A stretch of DNA of 64,000 nt from Pseudomonadota bacterium (GCA_021779835.1 JAJXZX010000004.1:62001-126000); one strand, 5' to 3'. Shown: positions 51,885 through 62,099, counted from the first letter of the stretch. Notes: generated by a model from the letters alone, not told the origin. Numbers and translations: made by a program.

Positions 51885-52928
51885 CTAGTAGGGCTGCGGA
51901 TGTGCGCGATGCGCAATGGCGATGTCGGCCAGAACCTCTGGCGCGAGGGTGAGATCGGCGGCTTTCAGTGCGTTGGCGAGTTGCGCGGTGGTGGTGGCGC
52001 CGATGATCGGCAGGGTCGGAAAGGGCCGCGTCAGGGTCCAGGCGATGGCCATTTGCGCCGGATCAAGGCCGTGGCGCGCCGCGATGCCAAGATAGGCCGC
52101 AACGGCATCGAAAACGCGCGGGCTGATGCGGCCACCAAGCTCTGGGTTCAGCGCGCGGCGCGAGTCTTCGGGGGTGACGTCGCCCGCGTATTTGCCGGTC
52201 AAGAGCCCCGCCGCGACGGGCGAAAAGGCCAGCAGCGTGACGTTTTCGTTGACCAGAAGCTCTGCCAGATCGGTGTCCGCGGTGCGGCACAGCAGCGAGT
52301 ATTCGTTCTGGATCGAACAGACGCGCGGCAGGCCAAGCTCCTCTGCCAGGCGCAACCAAAGGGCGGTGCCCCAGGTGCTTTCGTTCGACAGCGCGATGTG
52401 ACGGATTTTCCCTTGCGTGATAAGGTCTTGTGCGGTTTCCTGCACCTCTATCATATGCGCCTGCGTGATAGCGCGGTTTTGCGCGGAAGGGTCAAAACGC
52501 CAGTTCTGGCGGAAGTGATACGATCCGCGATTGGGCCAATGCAGCTGGAAAACATCAATGTAATCGGTCTGCAACCGCGCGAGCGCCGTGTCCACCACGC
52601 GGGTCAGGCTGGCGCCGGTGATCGGCGCGCCGTTGCGCACCGCCATTTGGCCCGCGCCGGTGATCTTGCTGGCCAGCACAACCTCTGCCCGCCGTTTGCT
52701 GCGCGCGAACCATCGGCCGAGAATTTCCTCGCTTCGACCGACGGTTTCGGCGCTGACCGGGTTGACCGGATACATTTCCGCCGTGTCGATGAAGTTGATG
52801 CCCGCGTCGAGCGCCATCTCGATCTGGGACTGCGCGTCAGCCTCGGACGTCTGGTTGCCGTAGGTCATGGTGCCAAGGCAGAGGTGCGATACCGACAGGT
52901 CGGTGCGGCCAAGCGGGATCTTTTTCAT
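51885..52928 (-). CDS. Aldo/keto reductase (Tas-like)
   Basis: A 347-residue NADPH-dependent reductase. The catalytic tetrad is visible as Asp48, Tyr53, Lys88 and His130 (INFIDTAEMYPV, VLASKITG, FQLHWPN). The C-terminal PIIGATTTAQLANALKA matches the nucleotide-binding end. It resembles E. coli Tas. The start at 52928 follows AGGATG and matches the conserved MKKIPLGRTDLSVSHLCLGTM. Substrate unknown. Confidence 0.92.
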   Translation of the reverse strand: MKKIPLGRTDLSVSHLCLGTMTYGNQTSEADAQSQIEMALDAGINFIDTAEMYPVNPVSAETVGRSEEILGRWFARSKRRAEVVLASKITGAGQMAVRNGAPITGASLTRVVDTALARLQTDYIDVFQLHWPNRGSYHFRQNWRFDPSAQNRAITQAHMIEVQETAQDLITQGKIRHIALSNESTWGTALWLRLAEELGLPRVCSIQNEYSLLCRTADTDLAELLVNENVTLLAFSPVAAGLLTGKYAGDVTPEDSRRALNPELGGRISPRVFDAVAAYLGIAARHGLDPAQMAIAWTLTRPFPTLPIIGATTTAQLANALKAADLTLAPEVLADIAIAHRAHPQPY

Positions 52929-53053
52929 CGATTGGTCATCCTTGTCGTCGGGTGTGTAAGCGGGCCAAAACCCTGCGGGGCCCGGGTGAACCTGACCTGT
53001 GGCAAAGCGGGATGCAAGGGTCAGATGGGCGGATCTGACACGGGCGGTATTGA

Positions 53054-53068
53054 GAACATAATGCGAAC
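53054..53068. promoter_or_regulatory. LexA (SOS) box of alphaproteobacterial type
   Basis: GAAC followed by 7 bases and a second GAAC, the reverse-complement form of the GTTC-N7-GTTC direct repeat bound by alphaproteobacterial LexA. It lies 16 bases before the start of the ImuA-like gene. Confidence 0.8.
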
Positions 53069-53084
53069 AAGTTAGCGTTTCGTT

Positions 53085-53693
53085 ATGACGACTCATGTAA
53101 TCACCAGACGTGGCGACCGGTTGCGCCCTGCCCTTTCGGTGCTGGGCGAGGTGGTTCTGGAACGCGCACGGGTACATGAGGGCTGCGGTGCGGCGCGGCG
53201 GACTTTGGCGATGATGGTGGCGGCGGCGTTGGAGGGGCCGGTGCTGTGGATTCAACCCGGCTGGGTGCCGGAGCGGCTGTATATGCCGGGTGTGCGGCAG
53301 TTCATGCAGCCCGGGCGGTTGGTTTTTGTGACAGCACGGCGGGCCGAGGATCTGCTGTGGTCGATGGAAGAGGCGCTGCGGTCGGGCGCGGTGCCACTGG
53401 TGGTGGCGGACCTGCCCGGCACGCCGGGGCTGACGCCGGTGCGCCGCCTGCATCTGGCGGCGCAAACCGGCGCGCAGGAAGGGCAATGCGCGCCCGTGGG
53501 GCTGCTATTGACGCCAGGCGACGGCGGCGCGCAGGGCGTGGAAAGCCGCTGGCATATGGCACCGCGCCATGCGCCCGGGCTGGAACGCTGGCAATTAGAG
53601 CGGCGGCGCGCGCGCATGCTGCCGCCAAAGGGCTGGCTGGTGGAACATGGGTGCGACGGAAGCTGGCGGATCACAGGCGGCGGCGCGCCTTAA
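53085..53693 (+). CDS. ImuA-like SOS mutagenesis accessory protein
   Basis: A 202-residue RecA-fold-like protein resembling ImuA. Supporting segments: CGAARRTLAMMVAAALEGPVLWIQ, LYMPGVRQFMQPGRLVFVTARR, AEDLLWSMEEALRSGAVPLVVAD, LTPVRRLHLAAQTGA and ESRWHMAPRHA. No Walker A motif is kept. ImuA works with ImuB and the error-prone polymerase DnaE2 in damage-induced mutagenesis; neither partner follows here, a YceI gene does. The LexA box directly upstream supports SOS control and the family assignment, which otherwise is from memory of homologues. Confidence 0.7.
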   Translation: MTTHVITRRGDRLRPALSVLGEVVLERARVHEGCGAARRTLAMMVAAALEGPVLWIQPGWVPERLYMPGVRQFMQPGRLVFVTARRAEDLLWSMEEALRSGAVPLVVADLPGTPGLTPVRRLHLAAQTGAQEGQCAPVGLLLTPGDGGAQGVESRWHMAPRHAPGLERWQLERRRARMLPPKGWLVEHGCDGSWRITGGGAP

Positions 53694-53793
53694 GGGGAAC
53701 TTCACCAGAATCGGGTGATGTGGCGGTGAACAGGCAAAGGGCACGGAAGGCGTAACAGAAAGGTCAAGTGGCGATGTATTTCCTGCCTGCCCG

Positions 53794-53808
53794 GACCGCG
53801 ACGCGGTC
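53794..53808. other. Palindromic hairpin upstream of yceI-like gene
   Basis: Arms GACCGCG and CGCGGTC flank a single A. It lies in the 245-base gap between the ImuA-like gene and the YceI gene and could be a terminator stem or an operator; no T-run follows. Confidence 0.35.
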
Positions 53809-53938
53809 GGGTGGTGATCGCACCGTCAGCGGGCCGATCACAACCCGGTCACGAATGCGTCAGGATCGCGTCAGGCCGCCTCAGCAAGACAGGCGCTGGC
53901 GCAAAGGTCGCGCCGCAACCCGCTTATGAGGAAATATT

Positions 53939-54535
53939 ATGCGTTCAAAGAAATTTTCCGGCCCCCTGACCCTATCCGCCCTCGTCCTAGCCGTCACGAC
54001 CGTCACGGCGGGCATGGTGCAGGCCTCGGCGATCCGTTACGCGCTGGAGCCTCAGCAGTCGAACGTGGGCTTTCAGGCGTCCTTCGGCGGCGGCGGCCTG
54101 ACCGGGGCGATGCCGGTCAAAAGCGCCAATGTGACGCTTGATTTCGCCTCGCTTGCCAACTGCACGATCAATGTGGTGCTGGATGTGACCAATGCGACGG
54201 CAAATTTCCCGTTTGCAACCCTGGTGATGAAAAGCTCTGACGTGCTGGATGCCGCGCGGTATCAGACGATCAGCTTCACCTCGACCGCGGTGCGGTCAAG
54301 CGGCGATGGTGCCGAGGTGGACGGGATGATCACGCTGCACGGCGTGACGCGGCCGATCACACTGTCGGCGCAGCTATATCGGCAAACTGCGGTGAAGCCC
54401 GGCGACTTGAGCAAGATCGAGGTTCTGCTGACTGGCACCGTGAAGCGCAGCCAGTTCGGGGCGGACGGATGGGGAATGCTGGTAGGCGATGCGGTGCACC
54501 TCCATATCCTTGCGGCGCTGTCAAAGGCCGGGTGA
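53939..54535 (+). CDS. YceI-family periplasmic protein
   Basis: A 198-residue secreted lipocalin-like beta-barrel. A signal peptide of about 30 residues ends near MVQASA. The mature part has YALEPQQSNVGFQAS, VMKSSDVLDAARYQTISFTS and MITLHGVTRPITL, all YceI signatures; the family binds isoprenoid or fatty-acid ligands. GAGGAAA lies upstream of the start. It is a single gene, about 250 bases after the ImuA-like gene. Confidence 0.9.
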   Translation: MRSKKFSGPLTLSALVLAVTTVTAGMVQASAIRYALEPQQSNVGFQASFGGGGLTGAMPVKSANVTLDFASLANCTINVVLDVTNATANFPFATLVMKSSDVLDAARYQTISFTSTAVRSSGDGAEVDGMITLHGVTRPITLSAQLYRQTAVKPGDLSKIEVLLTGTVKRSQFGADGWGMLVGDAVHLHILAALSKAG

Positions 54536-54802
54536 ACGGTGATCGCCCCGGCACGGTGCGGTGTCGTGCGGCGCGGCGCGGCGGCGCGGCCAGCGGGGCG
54601 AAACCCTCCGGCCCGGCGCAAAGCCGCGCGGTGTCCGAGCGCGCATGTCGCTTCCTGACCTCGGCAAGACGCTTTTGCGCGCGGCCCCTACCGCAGTGGT
54701 CTGAAAGCGTCATAAAAGTGGCTTGCGCGGTCGATTGGGGATGGGCAAGGGTCCGAGGCTTCGCCAATCTGGCGGGCAACCGCCGTGCCGGACTGCCTGA
54801 AA

Positions 54803-56038
54803 ATGCGCCTTCTATTAACGCTCGCCGCCTTGTTCATTTCGGACGTGCTGTTGCAGCTCGGCTCTGGCGGGGTGGCGCCGCTGGACGCGATATCCGGCCT
54901 AGCAGTGCATTTTTCCAACGCGCAGATCGGCATGTTGGGATCAGCGCACTTCTTTGGCTTTTTCATCGGCTGCTGGTGGGCGCCGCGGCTGATGGGCGAA
55001 GTTGGCCATTCGCGCGCATTTTCGGCCTTTGCCACCATGGGCACCATCGGCATTCTGAGCCACATGCTGATCGTCAATCCCTATGCCTGGGCGGCGATGC
55101 GGCTGTTGTCGGGCATGTGTATCGCGGGGTGCTACACAATTATCGAGGCGTGGCTGAACGCCAAGGTGACGAACGAGACGCGCGGCAGTCTGATGGGAGT
55201 GTACCGGATGGTCGACAGCGGCGGCAGTTTTGCCGCGCAGACGCTGATCGGGTTCCTGCCGCCGGTGAGTTTTGTCAGCTACAACGTGCTGGCGATCATG
55301 TGCTGTCTGGCGCTGTTGCCGGTGGCGCTGACGCGCGCGGAACAGCCGGTGACGCCGCAAGCGCCGCGGCTGCGCCCAAAGCTCGCATGGGACTGCTCGC
55401 CGCTGGGCTCGATGGGGGTGATCATTTCAGGCGTTACGGGATCGGCCTTTCGCATGGTGGGGCCGATTTACGGCGTCGCGGTCGGGCTGAACGTGCATCA
55501 GATCGCGGTATTTTTGGCGACCTATGTCGCGGGCGGGTGGAGCGCGCAACTACCGGTGGGCTGGCTTGCCGACCGTTTCGACCGCCGCCGGGTGCTGATC
55601 GGGCTATCGCTGGGCGCAATTCTGGCCTGCGGGGCGACGGTGGTGCTGTCACACATGGGGACATGGGGCGTGCTGGTGGCGGCGGCGATGTTCGGGTTTA
55701 CCACGTTTCCGATTTACTCGGTGTCCTCGGCGCATGGCCATGACTTTGCGAGCGCCGATCAGCGGGTGGAGCTTTCGGCGGCGCAGATGTTTTTATATGC
55801 AGTGGGCGCGATTGCCAGCCCGATGATCGCCTCGACGCTGATCACCGTGTCGGGCCCGGCCTCGATGTTCGCCTTCATCGCGCTGGCGAATCTGGCGCTG
55901 TTGGTCTTTGCCGTTGCGCGGATGCAGGCGCGCCCGCCGCGGGCGGAGCGGACGCGTTTCGTGACAGAGCCGCGCACCTCTTTCCTGATCGGGCGGCTGG
56001 AGAAAGGGCTGCGCGATGTGCCGAAAGAGGGGCAATAG
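54803..56038 (+). CDS. MFS transporter (YcaD/UMF-like)
   Basis: A 411-residue protein with twelve hydrophobic segments. MLGSAHFFGFFIGCWWAPRLMGEVGH and IIEAWLNAKVTNETRGSLMGVYRM are characteristic of the YcaD-like MFS subgroup. Substrate unknown. A GTG at 54785 could add six residues; neither start has a good ribosome-binding site. It ends about 70 bases before metG on the same strand. Confidence 0.87.
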   Translation: MRLLLTLAALFISDVLLQLGSGGVAPLDAISGLAVHFSNAQIGMLGSAHFFGFFIGCWWAPRLMGEVGHSRAFSAFATMGTIGILSHMLIVNPYAWAAMRLLSGMCIAGCYTIIEAWLNAKVTNETRGSLMGVYRMVDSGGSFAAQTLIGFLPPVSFVSYNVLAIMCCLALLPVALTRAEQPVTPQAPRLRPKLAWDCSPLGSMGVIISGVTGSAFRMVGPIYGVAVGLNVHQIAVFLATYVAGGWSAQLPVGWLADRFDRRRVLIGLSLGAILACGATVVLSHMGTWGVLVAAAMFGFTTFPIYSVSSAHGHDFASADQRVELSAAQMFLYAVGAIASPMIASTLITVSGPASMFAFIALANLALLVFAVARMQARPPRAERTRFVTEPRTSFLIGRLEKGLRDVPKEGQ

Positions 56039-56110
56039 CGCGCCGGATGCCTCTGGTCCTTGGCGATAGGGCGGGGTAAACCTCTGCCCGAACGGACGAA
56101 AGGCGCGGCG

Positions 56111-57865
56111 ATGGCACGGATTTTGATCACCTCTGCGATCCCCTATATCAACGGGATCAAGCATCTGGGCAACTTGGTGGGAAGCCAGCTTCCGGCCGAT
56201 TTGTATGCGCGCTACATGCGGGCACGCGGACATGAGGTGATGTTCATCTGCGCCACCGACGAGCATGGCACGCCGGCAGAGTTGGCGGCGGCGAAGGCGG
56301 GCAAGCCTGTCGAGATTTATTGCGCCGAGATGCACGAGGTGCAAAAGGACATCGCCGCCGGTTTCCGGCTGTCGTTCGACCATTTCGGGCGGTCCTCGAG
56401 CGCACGCAACCGGGCGCTGACACAGCATTTTGCGGGACGGCTGGCAGATGCGGGCCTGATCGCGGAAGTGTCTGAAAAGCAGGTGTTTTCCCGCACCGAC
56501 AACCGCTTTTTACCCGACCGCTATATCGAGGGCACCTGCCCCAACTGCGGCTATGACAAGGCGCGCGGCGATCAATGCGAAAATTGCACCAAGCAGTTGG
56601 ACCCGACCGACCTGATTAACCCGCGCTCGGCGATTTCGGGCTCGACCGATCTGGAAGTGCGCGAGACCAAGCATCTGTACCTGCGCCAGTCGGCGTTGAA
56701 GGGGCAGTTGCGCGATTGGATCGTCTCAAAAACCGCCGTGGATGCCAAGGGCAACCCGGCGTGGCCGGTGCTGACGACCTCTATCGCGTTGAAATGGTTG
56801 GACGATGGCGAGGGCTTGCAGGATCGCGGCATCACGCGCGATCTGCATTGGGGCGTGCCGGTGAAGCGGGGCGAAGCCGACTGGCCGGGCATGGAGGGCA
56901 AGGTTTTCTATGTCTGGTTCGACGCGCCGATCGAATATATCGCGGCCACGGCGGAATGGGCGGATGCCAATGGCCTGCCAGATGTCGCGTGGCAGCGTTG
57001 GTGGCGCAACGATATGGGCGCAGAAGACGTGCGCTATGTCGAATTCATGGGCAAGGACAACGTGCCGTTCCACACTTTGTCTTTCCCGGCCACGATCATC
57101 GGGGCGAATTACGACGGTAAAGAGCCGTGGAAGCTGGTCGATTATATCAAGTCGTTCAACTACTTGAACTATGACGGCGGGCAGTTTTCCACCAGTCAGG
57201 GCCGCGGTGTGTTCATGGATCAGGCGCTGTCGATCCTGCCCGCGGATTACTGGCGTTGGTGGTTGCTGAGCCATGCGCCAGAAAGCAGCGACAGCGAGTT
57301 CACCTGGGAGAATTTTCAGGTGTCGGCCAACAAGGATCTGGCCGATGTGCTGGGCAACTTTATCAGCCGCATCACCAAGTTCTGCCGCGCGAAGTTTGGC
57401 GAGGCGATCCCGGCGGGGGGCGCGGCAGGCCCGCGCGAGGCAGCGCTGATCGAGGAGCTGACCACCCGCATCCGGGCCTATGAAGGCTTCATGGAGGCGA
57501 TGGAGGTGCGCAAGGCCGCGGGCGAGTTGCGCGCGATCTGGGTGGCGGGCAACGAATACCTGCAATCGGCGGCGCCGTGGACCGTGGTGAAAACCGACCC
57601 CGAACAGGCGGCGGCGATCGTGCGGCTGTCGCTGAACCTGACGCGGATTTACGCGGTGCTGTCGCAGCCGTTCATTCCGGAGGCGGCGGCCTCGATGATG
57701 GCAGGGATGCGGTCGGACGACTGGTCCTGGCCCAAAGACGTTGCTGCCGCGCTGGAGGTTTTGCCGGTGGGCCACGTCTTTGACGTGCCAGAGGTGCTGT
57801 TCCGCAAGATCACCGACGAGGAACGCGCCGAGTGGCAGCAGAAGTTCGCCGGGGTGCGGACGTAA
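56111..57865 (+). CDS. metG: Methionyl-tRNA synthetase
   Basis: A 584-residue class I synthetase. The HIGH-type motif is [11 protein letters not shown], and a zinc-binding knuckle has [17 protein letters not shown]. The KMSKS-type loop reads [12 protein letters not shown], lacking the first Lys of the consensus. The anticodon-binding helices follow; no C-terminal EMAP/Trbp111 extension is present. The start at 56111 is where homology begins ([12 protein letters not shown]). The rest of the protein shows no decay, so it is probably functional. Confidence 0.95.
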   Translation: MARILITSAIPYINGIKHLGNLVGSQLPADLYARYMRARGHEVMFICATDEHGTPAELAAAKAGKPVEIYCAEMHEVQKDIAAGFRLSFDHFGRSSSARNRALTQHFAGRLADAGLIAEVSEKQVFSRTDNRFLPDRYIEGTCPNCGYDKARGDQCENCTKQLDPTDLINPRSAISGSTDLEVRETKHLYLRQSALKGQLRDWIVSKTAVDAKGNPAWPVLTTSIALKWLDDGEGLQDRGITRDLHWGVPVKRGEADWPGMEGKVFYVWFDAPIEYIAATAEWADANGLPDVAWQRWWRNDMGAEDVRYVEFMGKDNVPFHTLSFPATIIGANYDGKEPWKLVDYIKSFNYLNYDGGQFSTSQGRGVFMDQALSILPADYWRWWLLSHAPESSDSEFTWENFQVSANKDLADVLGNFISRITKFCRAKFGEAIPAGGAAGPREAALIEELTTRIRAYEGFMEAMEVRKAAGELRAIWVAGNEYLQSAAPWTVVKTDPEQAAAIVRLSLNLTRIYAVLSQPFIPEAAASMMAGMRSDDWSWPKDVAAALEVLPVGHVFDVPEVLFRKITDEERAEWQQKFAGVRT

Positions 57866-57877
57866 AGCGCTGAAAGC

Positions 57878-57961
57878 TGGTGCCCGCGGCGAGACTCGAA
57901 CTCGCACGGCTATCGCCTGGAGATTTTAAGTCTCCTGTGTCTACCATTCCACCACGCGGGC
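57878..57961 (-). tRNA. tRNA-Leu (anticodon TAA)
   Basis: 84 bases including encoded CCA. Acceptor arms GCCCGCG and CGCGGGC are fully paired with discriminator A; the anticodon stem GGAGA/TCTCC encloses the loop with TAA; a long variable arm and the T-arm GAGTTCGAGTC are as expected for leucine. It lies just downstream of metG on the opposite strand. Confidence 0.96.
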
Positions 57962-58045
57962 CAGCGGCGCGACCATAGCGGGGCGCGCGGGCGTGGGAAA
58001 GGTGGGCCGCGCCCTGCTGGATCGGTTTTTTCGCCTACTCCGCGT

Positions 58046-58510
58046 TTAAAGCGGGCCTTCCTTCACCGCCTCCATCGCGACATAGGTCGAGGTCGAGGCG
58101 ACATGTGGCAGCGTGGACAGCCGCTCGGCCATCACATGGCGATAGGTCAAAATGTCGGCGGTGCGCACCTTTAGCAGGTAATCGAAGCCGCCCGCGATCA
58201 TGTGGCACTGCTCGATTTCCGGCACGTTGAGGACGGCGCGGTTGAAGGCTTGCAGCGCGGCCTCACGGGTGTCGGACAGGCGCACCTCGACAAAGGCGAC
58301 GTGCGAGAGGCCCATCTTGATCGGGTCCAGCAGCGCGCGATAGCCGGTGATGATGCCGTCTTCCTCCAGCCGTTTCAGGCGGGCTTGGGTCGGGGATTTC
58401 GACAGGCCAATGCGGCGCGCCAGCTCGGTGACGGGAAGGCGGCCATCGGTGGCAAGTTCTGTCAGGATGGCGCTGTCGAAGCGGTCTAGGTCTGGCGTTG
58501 GTGTTTGCAT
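58046..58510 (-). CDS. putR: Lrp/AsnC-family regulator of proline utilisation (PutR-like)
   Basis: A 154-residue regulator with the N-terminal helix-turn-helix LPVTELARRIGLSKSPTQARLKRLEEDGII and a C-terminal RAM ligand-binding domain (HMIAGGFDYLLKVRTADI). It is divergent from putA with 106 bases between starts, the usual arrangement of the proline-responsive activator PutR in alphaproteobacteria. GGGGAA precedes the start. Confidence 0.92.
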   Translation of the reverse strand: MQTPTPDLDRFDSAILTELATDGRLPVTELARRIGLSKSPTQARLKRLEEDGIITGYRALLDPIKMGLSHVAFVEVRLSDTREAALQAFNRAVLNVPEIEQCHMIAGGFDYLLKVRTADILTYRHVMAERLSTLPHVASTSTYVAMEAVKEGPL

Positions 58511-58616
58511 CGGAATTCCCCGAATTTGCAGGCGAAAAGACGGCAGGTGGGATCATCTTCGGGAAATAGGGCTGCGTCCATCCCTGTATCATGGGCAAAA
58601 CGAGGAGAATCACGCC

Positions 58617-61600
58617 ATGACGCTGGATCTGACGGAAATGCGCGGAAAAATTGCCGGCGAAAGCCTGACCGATGAGGGCGCTGTGTTGGCGCGGCTGATC
58701 GCCGAGGCGGGGCTGTCGGACGATCAGCGGGCGCGCATCGTGGCGGCGGGGGCCGATCTGGTGCGGAAAATCCGGGCCAGCGTGAAGCCGGGCCTGATGG
58801 AGGTTTTCCTTGCCGAATACGGGCTTTCGACCGAGGAAGGCATCGCGTTGATGTGTCTGGCAGAGGCGCTTTTGCGGGTGCCGGACGCCGAGACGATGGA
58901 CGCGCTGATCGAGGACAAGATCGCACCGAGCGATTGGGGGCGGCATCTGGGGCGGTCGGCGTCGAGCCTGGTGAACGCCTCGACCTGGGCCTTGATGCTG
59001 ACCGGCAAGGTGCTTGAGGACCGCGAGCCGGGCATCGTCGGGCATCTGCGCAACGCGGTGAAACGGCTGGGCGAGCCGGTGATCCGCACCGCCGTGGCGC
59101 GCGCGATGAAGGAAATGGGGCGGCAATTCGTGCTGGGCGAGACCATCGAGGCGGCGATGGACCGCGCGCGTGTGATGGAGGCGAAGGGCTTTACCTATAG
59201 CTATGACATGCTGGGGGAAGCGGCGCGCACCGAAGGCGATGCACGGCGCTATCACCTGGCGTACTCCAAGGCAATTTCTGCTATAGCTTCGGCGTGCAAG
59301 TCCAAGGATATACGCGAAAATCCAGGAATATCAGTCAAGCTGTCGGCGCTGCATCCGCGCTATGAGGTGGCCAAGCAGGCGCGCGTGATGGAAGAGTTGG
59401 TGCCGCGCGTGCGGGCACTGGCGGGATTGGCCAAGGCGGCAGGTCTTGGCTTTAACATCGACGCGGAAGAGGCTGATCGGCTTACACTTTCCTTGGATGT
59501 GATCGAGGCAGTGCTAAGCGATCCAGCGTTGAGGGGCTGGGATGGCTTTGGCGTCGTGGTGCAGGGCTATGGCCGCCGCGCGGGGCTGGTGATCGACTGG
59601 CTTTACGCGCTGGCCGCGCGGCTGGACCGGTGCATCATGGTGCGGCTGGTGAAGGGCGCCTATTGGGACGCGGAGGTGAAGCGGGCGCAGGTTTTGGGGC
59701 TGGAGAGTTTTCCGGTTTTCACGCGCAAGCAGGCGACAGACGTCAGCTACATCGCCAATGCCAAGAAACTGCTGGGTATGGTGGACCGGATTTATCCGCA
59801 GTTTGCCACGCATAACGCGCATACGGTGGCGGCAGTTTTGGAGATGGCGATGGATAAATCCTCGTTTGAATTCCAGCGCTTGCATGGGATGGGCGAGCGG
59901 CTGCATGATATCGTGCATGACGCCAAAGGCACGCGCTGCCGCATCTATGCGCCGGTGGGCGCGCATCGCGATTTGCTGGCTTACCTCGTGCGGCGGCTGT
60001 TGGAGAATGGCGCGAACTCTAGTTTCGTGAACCAGATTGTTGATGAGGATGTGGCGCCCGAGGTGGTGGCGGCCTGCCCGTTCGCGGCGGTGGCGGCGCT
60101 GTTGCCAAGCCCCGCGAACCCGGCGATCCGGCGCGGGCCAGACCTGTTCGGGGCGCGGAGAAATTCGCGCGGCTGGGATCTGACCGGGGCCGGCGACCTT
60201 GCCGCCATCGAGGCGGCGCGGGCGCCCTACCGACACGAGCTGTTCCATGCGGCGCCAATAATTTCTGGCAAAGTCAAAGGGTTGTTAGCGGTTCCTGTGA
60301 TAAACCCGGCGGTGCCCGGCGATATGGTCGGCAAGGTGGTGCAGGCAGCACCTGAGGATGTTGCGGCGGCGCTGGCGGGGGCCGCGGTTTGGGATGCGCC
60401 CCCGGCAGAGCGGGCGGCGGCGTTGCGGCGCGCGGCGGATCTGTATGAGGCGGAATACGGGCCGGTCTTTGCTCTGTTGGCGCGTGAAGCGGGCAAGTCG
60501 CAGGCGGATGCGACGGGCGAATTGCGCGAGGCGGTGGATTTCCTGCGCTACTACGCAGCGGGGGCCGAGGCGCTTGCCGCCGGGCCGCGCGGTATCTTTG
60601 TCTGCATCAGCCCGTGGAACTTTCCGCTCGCGATCTTTACCGGGCAAATCGCTGCGGCACTGGCCGCGGGCAATGCGGTGATCGCAAAACCCGCCGAGCA
60701 GACGCCCTTGGTCGCCGCGCTCGCGGTGCGGCTGTTGCATCAGGCTGGGGTGCCGGTGGCGGCGTTGCAACTTTTGCCCGGCGAAGGGGCAACGGTGGGG
60801 GCGGCGCTGACCTCTGATCCGCGCGTGGCGGGGGTGGCGTTTACCGGCTCGACCGACACTGCAATGGCGATCCGGCGCGCGATGGCGGCGCATTTGCCGC
60901 CCTCCGCCCCGCTTATTGCGGAAACCGGCGGGCTGAACGCGATGATGGTCGATTCGACTGCGCTGCCAGAGCAGGCGGTGCGCGATATCCTCGCCTCCAG
61001 CTTCCAATCGGCGGGGCAGCGCTGTTCGGCGCTGCGGTGCCTCTATGTGCAGGAGGACGTGGCGCATACGGTGCAAGAGATGCTGTTTGGCGCGATGGAC
61101 GAACTGACGCTGGGCGATCCGTGGGATCTGACCACGGATGTGGGGCCGGTGATCGACGCCGAGGCGCAGGCGGGGATTGCCGAGTATGTGGCAAAGGCGC
61201 GGGCCGAGGGGCGCGTGCTGAAGGAACTGCCCTGCCCCAACGCCGGGCATTTCATCGCGCCGGTGGTGATCCGCGTCGATGGGATTCACCAGATGGAGCG
61301 TGAGATTTTCGGGCCCGTTCTGCATGTCGCCACGTTCAAGGCGTCGGAGATTGGCGCAGTAATTGATGCGGTGAATGCGACGGGCTACGGGCTGACCTTT
61401 GGCCTGCATACGCGGATTGATGACCGGGTGCAGCAGGTGGTGGACCGGCTGCACGTCGGCAATACTTATGTGAACCGCAACCAGATTGGCGCGGTGGTGG
61501 GCAGCCAACCCTTTGGCGGTGAATGGCTTTCCGGCACCGGGCCCAAGGCGGGCGGACCGGAATATCTGGTGCGTTTCACCAAGGGAGCCTCGCCCGAGGG

Positions 61601-62072
61601 TGGTGTTTGGGACAAGGCGGCAGATGCGGCGCGGGTGCAGGCGGCGCTGAAAGCGGCGCGGTTGCCGCAGGGCGCCGTGCGGGTGCATGACCTGCCGGGG
61701 CCGACGGGTGAGTCAAACCGCCTGTCGCTGTTCGCGCGCGCGCCGGTGCTGTGTCTGGGGCCAAGCGCTGCGGTCGCCGCGCGGCAAGTGGCGGCGGTGC
61801 AGGCCGCGGGTGGCGTTGCGGTTGCGGTGGATGGCTTGCTGGCGCCAGAGGTGCTCAGCACCCTCGACGGCTTCTCTCAGGCGCTTTGGTGGGGCGATGA
61901 GGCGGCGGCGTGCGGCTATGCCATGGCACTGGCAGCGCGGCGCGGGCCGATCCTGCCGTTGGTCACCGAGGCACCCGACGCGGGCCGCGTGCTGTTGGAG
62001 CGGCATGTCTGCATCGATACCACCGCCTCTGGCGGCAACGCGCAGTTGTTGGCCGAGGTCGCGGCGGGCTGA
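58617..62072 (+). CDS. putA: Bifunctional proline dehydrogenase / delta-1-pyrroline-5-carboxylate dehydrogenase PutA
   Basis: A 1151-residue enzyme that oxidises proline to glutamate. The FAD-dependent PRODH barrel occupies about the first 500 residues (VKLSALHPRYEVAK, MVRLVKGAYWDAEVKRAQ). The NAD-dependent aldehyde dehydrogenase follows with ISPWNFPLAIFTGQIAAAL, FTGSTDTAMAI, ETGGLNAMMVDSTALPEQ and the catalytic Cys803 in SAGQRCSALR. There is no N-terminal ribbon-helix-helix domain, so it is not a self-regulating repressor; PutR takes that role. CGAGGAGA precedes the ATG. A strong hairpin follows. Confidence 0.97.
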   Translation: MTLDLTEMRGKIAGESLTDEGAVLARLIAEAGLSDDQRARIVAAGADLVRKIRASVKPGLMEVFLAEYGLSTEEGIALMCLAEALLRVPDAETMDALIEDKIAPSDWGRHLGRSASSLVNASTWALMLTGKVLEDREPGIVGHLRNAVKRLGEPVIRTAVARAMKEMGRQFVLGETIEAAMDRARVMEAKGFTYSYDMLGEAARTEGDARRYHLAYSKAISAIASACKSKDIRENPGISVKLSALHPRYEVAKQARVMEELVPRVRALAGLAKAAGLGFNIDAEEADRLTLSLDVIEAVLSDPALRGWDGFGVVVQGYGRRAGLVIDWLYALAARLDRCIMVRLVKGAYWDAEVKRAQVLGLESFPVFTRKQATDVSYIANAKKLLGMVDRIYPQFATHNAHTVAAVLEMAMDKSSFEFQRLHGMGERLHDIVHDAKGTRCRIYAPVGAHRDLLAYLVRRLLENGANSSFVNQIVDEDVAPEVVAACPFAAVAALLPSPANPAIRRGPDLFGARRNSRGWDLTGAGDLAAIEAARAPYRHELFHAAPIISGKVKGLLAVPVINPAVPGDMVGKVVQAAPEDVAAALAGAAVWDAPPAERAAALRRAADLYEAEYGPVFALLAREAGKSQADATGELREAVDFLRYYAAGAEALAAGPRGIFVCISPWNFPLAIFTGQIAAALAAGNAVIAKPAEQTPLVAALAVRLLHQAGVPVAALQLLPGEGATVGAALTSDPRVAGVAFTGSTDTAMAIRRAMAAHLPPSAPLIAETGGLNAMMVDSTALPEQAVRDILASSFQSAGQRCSALRCLYVQEDVAHTVQEMLFGAMDELTLGDPWDLTTDVGPVIDAEAQAGIAEYVAKARAEGRVLKELPCPNAGHFIAPVVIRVDGIHQMEREIFGPVLHVATFKASEIGAVIDAVNATGYGLTFGLHTRIDDRVQQVVDRLHVGNTYVNRNQIGAVVGSQPFGGEWLSGTGPKAGGPEYLVRFTKGASPEGGVWDKAADAARVQAALKAARLPQGAVRVHDLPGPTGESNRLSLFARAPVLCLGPSAAVAARQVAAVQAAGGVAVAVDGLLAPEVLSTLDGFSQALWWGDEAAACGYAMALAARRGPILPLVTEAPDAGRVLLERHVCIDTTASGGNAQLLAEVAAG

Positions 62073-62099
62073 CCGCCCCTGCCCTTTCTTGTGGCGCGA

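Noticed and set aside
51117-53075. A 652-codon plus-strand frame across the lipoproteins and aldo/keto reductase
   Set aside because: Covers three recognisable minus-strand genes and shows no motif of its own.
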